The notes beneath the pieces were generated by a model. The model was not told where the DNA came from and did no database searches. It saw only the letters and a program-made list of their open reading frames with translations. This document shows, piece by piece, positions 60,878-64,000 of a stretch of 64,000 bases of DNA (positions are counted from its first letter, which is position 1; each line of letters opens with the position of its first letter). Origin of the DNA: JAFLCL01 sp964502175 (GTDB lineage Bacteria > Myxococcota_A > Polyangia > Polyangiales > Sandaracinaceae). The stretch lies in NCBI GenBank assembly GCA_964502175.1, contig CAZCVE010000011.1, forward strand, positions 124,001 to 188,000. Reading direction: 5' to 3'. The translations under genes and the position numbers were made by a program.

Positions 60878-62635
60878 TCAGCCGGGCCGCCCGGCCGGCC
60901 ACGGAGAGAAGGGTCTCTTCGGACCCCAGTACGTCACCGATCCCAGCGACCGCACCATCCTGATCCTGTCGCGGAGGCGCTCGAAGCGAGCCTCCGCGGC
61001 CGGTCGCTTCTCCGGAGCAACCACCGCTCGCGCCGAACCGCCTCGAGCCCGTGCATAGTCTCCGAAGATCCCGAGGATGGCATCCGGCAGCCAGACCCCC
61101 GCGTCGTCGGTCTTCGATACGACGGCGACGTCGCGGACGGCCGTGGGCCGGCGCGCCGCGGCTGCGAGCAGGCCCTCGAAGACGTCGGTCGTCGCGCGGC
61201 GAATCTCGTCGGCGACGACGGTGCCCTGCTCCACGACCAGCGACACCTCCGATCCGTCGAGCGCCATGAAGCGCCCACGAAGGAGCGATCGGTAGAGCCG
61301 CAACCACGCCTCGTCGTACCGGACGCTGCCGTCGAGCACGTCGTACGCGACGAACGCGCGGAACGGGAGCGATTCGAGCAACTCGGCGAGCGCGGCGCGA
61401 ACATCCTCGGAGAGATCCGCGTAGTGGAGCACGCCCAGTTCCAGAAACTTCCCGCCGGTGCCGGTCCTGCGCCAGTCCTTCCGGAGATCGTGAGCGAACG
61501 TCGCAAGCCGGGTCCGCACGGTCTCGACGTCGCGCACGATCACCATCGCCATCGCGATGACCTGGACGTCCGCCTTCCTCGCGACGTCGCGCGTCGTGAT
61601 GACCGACTCGTCCACGAAGAGCGTGGCGGGTGCCCGGGCCAGGCCGCGCGACTCCCACGTGACCCGCGCCCCGGCCTTCGCGAGGAGCAACGTCCACTTC
61701 TCGTGTAAGCGCCGGCCGATCTCGGGCTCGACACCACGCACGAACTGAATGCGGCCATCGAGTCGGTTGATGCACGCCTGCTCGGAACTGTAGTTGGTCC
61801 GGTGGGCGTGGTCCGAGAGTCCGTATTGCTCGATGAAGTACAGTTCCTGCCGGATCCGTCGCTTGAACTTCGCCGGCACCCGTGGGCGATTGGGATCGAA
61901 CACGCTAAGGCCGGTGACGACAACGGCCTGCCCGCGCTTCTTTCGGCGGTACTTGCCCGACGCGAGCTGAAATCCCTCTCGTTCGAGGACGCCCGCTATT
62001 TCGGGCTCGGACGGCAGCTCCGCCTCGGGACCGGAGAACGTTAGGTCGTCCGCGTAGCGGGTGTACCGCACCGACGAGCGCGGGCCGAGAAGCTCGGCGA
62101 ATCGTGCGTCCACGGGATCGGCGATCACGTTCGCGATCGTCGGGCTCGGTGCGAGCCCGAGCGCGAGCCGCCCGTCGACGCAGCAGAGCGTCGCGATCAA
62201 CTCGGACAGCTCCGCGGTCAGCCCTGTCGTCTCGAGCGTCCGAGCGACACGTTCGGCGGTGATGGTTCCGAAGAAGTTAGCGATGTCCGCCCGAACGATC
62301 GCGGGCGCAGCGAGGTGCGCGCGCGCGTTCGTGACGATGGAGCGATCGACCGCATATCCATGGGCTGCCTCGCCTGGCAGGCTGCGCTGCTCGAGGAGGT
62401 ACGCCCGCAAGTGACGGTTCAGGACCCGGAGCCCGCGCGCCCAATCCTGGTCGATGACCTCCCAGACCGTCCGGTAGCCCCGTGAGCGGTCACGCTTCGG
62501 GATGTCGTGGCGCTTGTAGAGGTGCGCACGCGGAGACCCGAGCACGCGCTCGACCGTTCCGGTACGCACGGACGCCACCCGGTCGAGGTCCGACGCGGAG
62601 GTGAGCAGGTCGAAGCGCGGCGTGTACAGCGTCAT
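60878..62635 (-). CDS. Retron-type reverse transcriptase fused to a DUF3800-like domain
   Basis: The 585-residue protein has an RT domain (about 1-310) with the retron landmarks: HGYAVDRSIVTNARAHL including NAXXH (103-107), catalytic Asp in RADIANFF (117), YADDLTFS (194-201) and VTG (240-242). Residues ~335-520 look like DUF3800: LFVDES (339-344), LGVLHYADLSEDVRAALAEL and RAFVAYDVLD. Retrons make msDNA from an adjacent ncRNA, and RT-linked effector domains act in anti-phage defence. The fusion recalls the DUF3800 retron group (type VII in one published scheme, from memory). The 35-bp gap to the HEPN-like gene suggests an operon. Confidence 0.85.
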   Translation of the reverse strand: MTLYTPRFDLLTSASDLDRVASVRTGTVERVLGSPRAHLYKRHDIPKRDRSRGYRTVWEVIDQDWARGLRVLNRHLRAYLLEQRSLPGEAAHGYAVDRSIVTNARAHLAAPAIVRADIANFFGTITAERVARTLETTGLTAELSELIATLCCVDGRLALGLAPSPTIANVIADPVDARFAELLGPRSSVRYTRYADDLTFSGPEAELPSEPEIAGVLEREGFQLASGKYRRKKRGQAVVVTGLSVFDPNRPRVPAKFKRRIRQELYFIEQYGLSDHAHRTNYSSEQACINRLDGRIQFVRGVEPEIGRRLHEKWTLLLAKAGARVTWESRGLARAPATLFVDESVITTRDVARKADVQVIAMAMVIVRDVETVRTRLATFAHDLRKDWRRTGTGGKFLELGVLHYADLSEDVRAALAELLESLPFRAFVAYDVLDGSVRYDEAWLRLYRSLLRGRFMALDGSEVSLVVEQGTVVADEIRRATTDVFEGLLAAAARRPTAVRDVAVVSKTDDAGVWLPDAILGIFGDYARARGGSARAVVAPEKRPAAEARFERLRDRIRMVRSLGSVTYWGPKRPFSPWPAGRPG

Positions 62636-62641
62636 GTGGGG

Positions 62642-62723
62642 CGGCGGTCGGGCCTACGACCAGCTACCCGTACCCTTTCAGGCGAGCGCGACGTCGCGCT
62701 CCGACGTTAGGGCCCGACCGCCG
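62642..62723 (-). ncRNA. Structured leader, candidate part of retron ncRNA
   Basis: CGGCGGTCGGGCC (62642-62654) and GGCCCGACCGCCG (62711-62723) form a perfect 13-bp inverted repeat. The loop holds an 18-bp perfect palindrome, GAGCGCGACGTCGCGCTC. The structure ends 7 bp before the RT start, where retron msr-msd RNAs normally lie. At 82 nt it is shorter than usual, so it may be only the msd side; bases up to 62908 also hold repeats such as GGGGACCC. Full boundaries cannot be set from the sequence alone. Confidence 0.4.
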
Positions 62724-62908
62724 GCTCAACTCTGTCTCGCCGTGACGGACGGAACAACCTCGCCGGTGGGTCCCCGTCGGAGGTCGCCGCGCATCGGGTC
62801 CCCGACGTCGCCGCCGCAGAGGAGCCTCGACGCTGACCTCACGCATCGGACCGGAGCCGCAGGCCGGGTCTCGTCAGAGCCCAGGTCACTATCCGCTACC
62901 TACGTGGA

Positions 62909-64000
62909 GTGAACCGCACCACGACGAACACGAACGGACAAACAGGGCACGCCTTCCCTCCCGGGCGCTCGCCCGGAATCCGGAAAGACCGACTCTCCGA
63001 CGAACAGCGCCAGCACCTGCGCCGACTTCTGGTCGAGCGCGGCATCTCGCTTCGGGCGCTCAGCCGCCTCCTCGGCGGCAGCCACGCCATGTGGGCCAAG
63101 GTTCTCGACGGACGTGCCGGGCTAGATGTCACGCGGGCAGCGCAGCTCGCGGGGCTCGTCCGGGAGTGGGGTTCCGGGGTGGTCCACGCCCCGCCACGCC
63201 CTGCGCCTGGCGACGAGCCACGCCGCAGCCTCGAGCTGGCGGCAGCCCGGGTGCTCGTCGCCTTGGAACCCGAGAAGATCCGGCAGCTTGCGGGCCATGC
63301 CGAGGTCAGCCCTCGCTCGGTCCGACGGTGGCTGTCAGGCGACCGGCAGCCATCGACCGATCTTCGCGGCCTAGTAACACACGGAGCTGTGGAGGCGCTG
63401 AACCCGGCGCTGGACCCATGGAGCCGCGGTCTCCCGCACTATCCGGAGCTGTTCCGGAACGAACCGGCCCGGTTCGGTGAGATGTCCGCGTTGAAAGAGC
63501 CGGAGGTGCTCGGGTTGAACCTCGACTACCTGGCGTTGTTCGCCGATCGCGCCCGCAGCCCGCTCCCGGCCTGGATCCGCCGGACTCGAGCCGACGGGCA
63601 CTTCCTGCTCCCATGCGCCATCTGGACGTCGGTGGGGCTGCTTCCGAGACTGGAGGTCCAGGCGAGACTGCTGCCCGGCTCCCGGCCGTACCGGCAGGTG
63701 CTCCTCCTTCGTGAGTACTGCGCGGCGAGACGAGACCGTGGATCCGAGCCGCTGATGCCAACATTGGCGAAGCTGTATCTGGATCGGCGTTTTCCTCGAG
63801 TTGCGTCGCTTCGGCTAGAGCTGTCGGGGTCAGCCTTCGCCAGTGGCCTGGCGCCCGCCCTGGTCGACTTCGTCCTCCGCCCCCTGGCCGAGCCGTCCAG
63901 CGTCCGGCTCGCGGCCGTCGACGTGGCGCTCGACCTCGCGTGTGCGTTTGACCGTGTGTTCGAGGTCTACGGGGGCCGTGGGCACGACTTCGAGGTCTGG
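62909..64000 (+). CDS. HTH protein, possible replication initiator (3' end beyond window)
   Basis: From a GTG at 62909 the frame is open for all 364 codons to the window end. Residues ~35-75 form an XRE-like HTH (LLVERGISLRALSRLLGGS), and a second HTH lies at ~125-150 (IRQLAGHAEVSPRSVRRWLSG). The last visible part, LAAVDVALDLACAFDRVF, resembles the start of a phage/plasmid replication-initiation (Rep_trans) domain, but this is uncertain. It is divergent from the RT gene and inside the apparent island. Confidence 0.6.
   Translation, partial: MNRTTTNTNGQTGHAFPPGRSPGIRKDRLSDEQRQHLRRLLVERGISLRALSRLLGGSHAMWAKVLDGRAGLDVTRAAQLAGLVREWGSGVVHAPPRPAPGDEPRRSLELAAARVLVALEPEKIRQLAGHAEVSPRSVRRWLSGDRQPSTDLRGLVTHGAVEALNPALDPWSRGLPHYPELFRNEPARFGEMSALKEPEVLGLNLDYLALFADRARSPLPAWIRRTRADGHFLLPCAIWTSVGLLPRLEVQARLLPGSRPYRQVLLLREYCAARRDRGSEPLMPTLAKLYLDRRFPRVASLRLELSGSAFASGLAPALVDFVLRPLAEPSSVRLAAVDVALDLACAFDRVFEVYGGRGHDFEVW

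Larger units (their letters stand above)
60044..64000. mobile_element. Left end of a probable tRNA-integrated genomic island (continues past window)
   Basis: The segment starts at the tRNA fragment and includes the retron RT locus and a divergent HTH gene. Codon choice is visibly looser in these genes (TTG, AAA, CTA, GTT codons) than in the flanking ones. The integrase and the restored tRNA would be expected beyond 64000. Bases 60044-60206 hold no recognisable gene. Confidence 0.45.

Overview
The window is very GC-rich, with almost no non-coding gap above 300 bp. It carries MYXO-CTERM-type C-termini (Cys motif, hydrophobic helix, Arg cluster), many lipoproteins, PEGA/TPR proteins, Hanks-type kinases, bEBP/FHA/GGDEF signalling genes and VWA/ECF-sigma modules. 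Together these point to a myxobacterium, most like the Sandaracinus-type Polyangia. The genus is an inference from gene style; there is no rRNA to confirm it. No rRNA, intact tRNA or CRISPR array is visible.

Left part (1-17 kb): the 3' end of a kinase-PEGA gene; a minus-strand unit of PhnD-like binding protein, argB and folK; a cytochrome-like lipoprotein; a TonB-family gene behind two Fur-like operators; a cyclophilin; a TolC-type porin; a CrtY-type lycopene cyclase; an HHH/coiled-coil protein; a sulfatase coupled to a WYL regulator; a HAD protein; and threonine dehydrogenase (tdh). Immediately after tdh lies a small divergent hicB/hicA cassette bounded by an exact 17-bp direct repeat of the tdh 3' end, so it looks inserted.

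Middle (18-40 kb): a MYXO-CTERM protein, a coupled response-regulator/bEBP pair, FHA-GGDEF, an RseP-type protease, a truncated nucleotidyltransferase locus, rsmB with a coupled GxxExxY gene, an ScfR-type regulator, sodB, a CPBP protease and an MFS transporter. These are followed by a PIN-type toxin-antitoxin pair, a tightly packed VWA/ECF sigma/anti-sigma/TPR/lipoprotein operon, a PPP-type phosphatase and an AbiE-type toxin-antitoxin pair in reversed gene order.

Right-middle (40-59 kb): urate catabolism genes (allA; puuD; then allantoinase, allantoicase, uraD and uraH as a compact run), with an M23 peptidase, a giant TPR protein, a methyltransferase and a Uma2 nuclease among them. After these come an aldo/keto reductase, an M15 peptidase with 49-residue Cys-rich repeats, two GNAT enzymes, a membrane kinase, an H1-like winged-helix protein, a DUF925-type nucleotidyltransferase and a DUF4240 protein.

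Right end (about 60-64 kb): a tRNA 3'-end fragment with its terminator at 59992-60043 marks the apparent edge of a genomic island that runs out of the window. The island carries the most interesting locus: a retron-type reverse transcriptase (NAXXH, YADD and VTG motifs) fused to a DUF3800-like domain, followed by a HEPN-like helical protein. Upstream is a structured leader that may hold the retron ncRNA, and a divergent HTH/possible replication-initiator gene is cut by the window end. This is a candidate anti-phage retron system.
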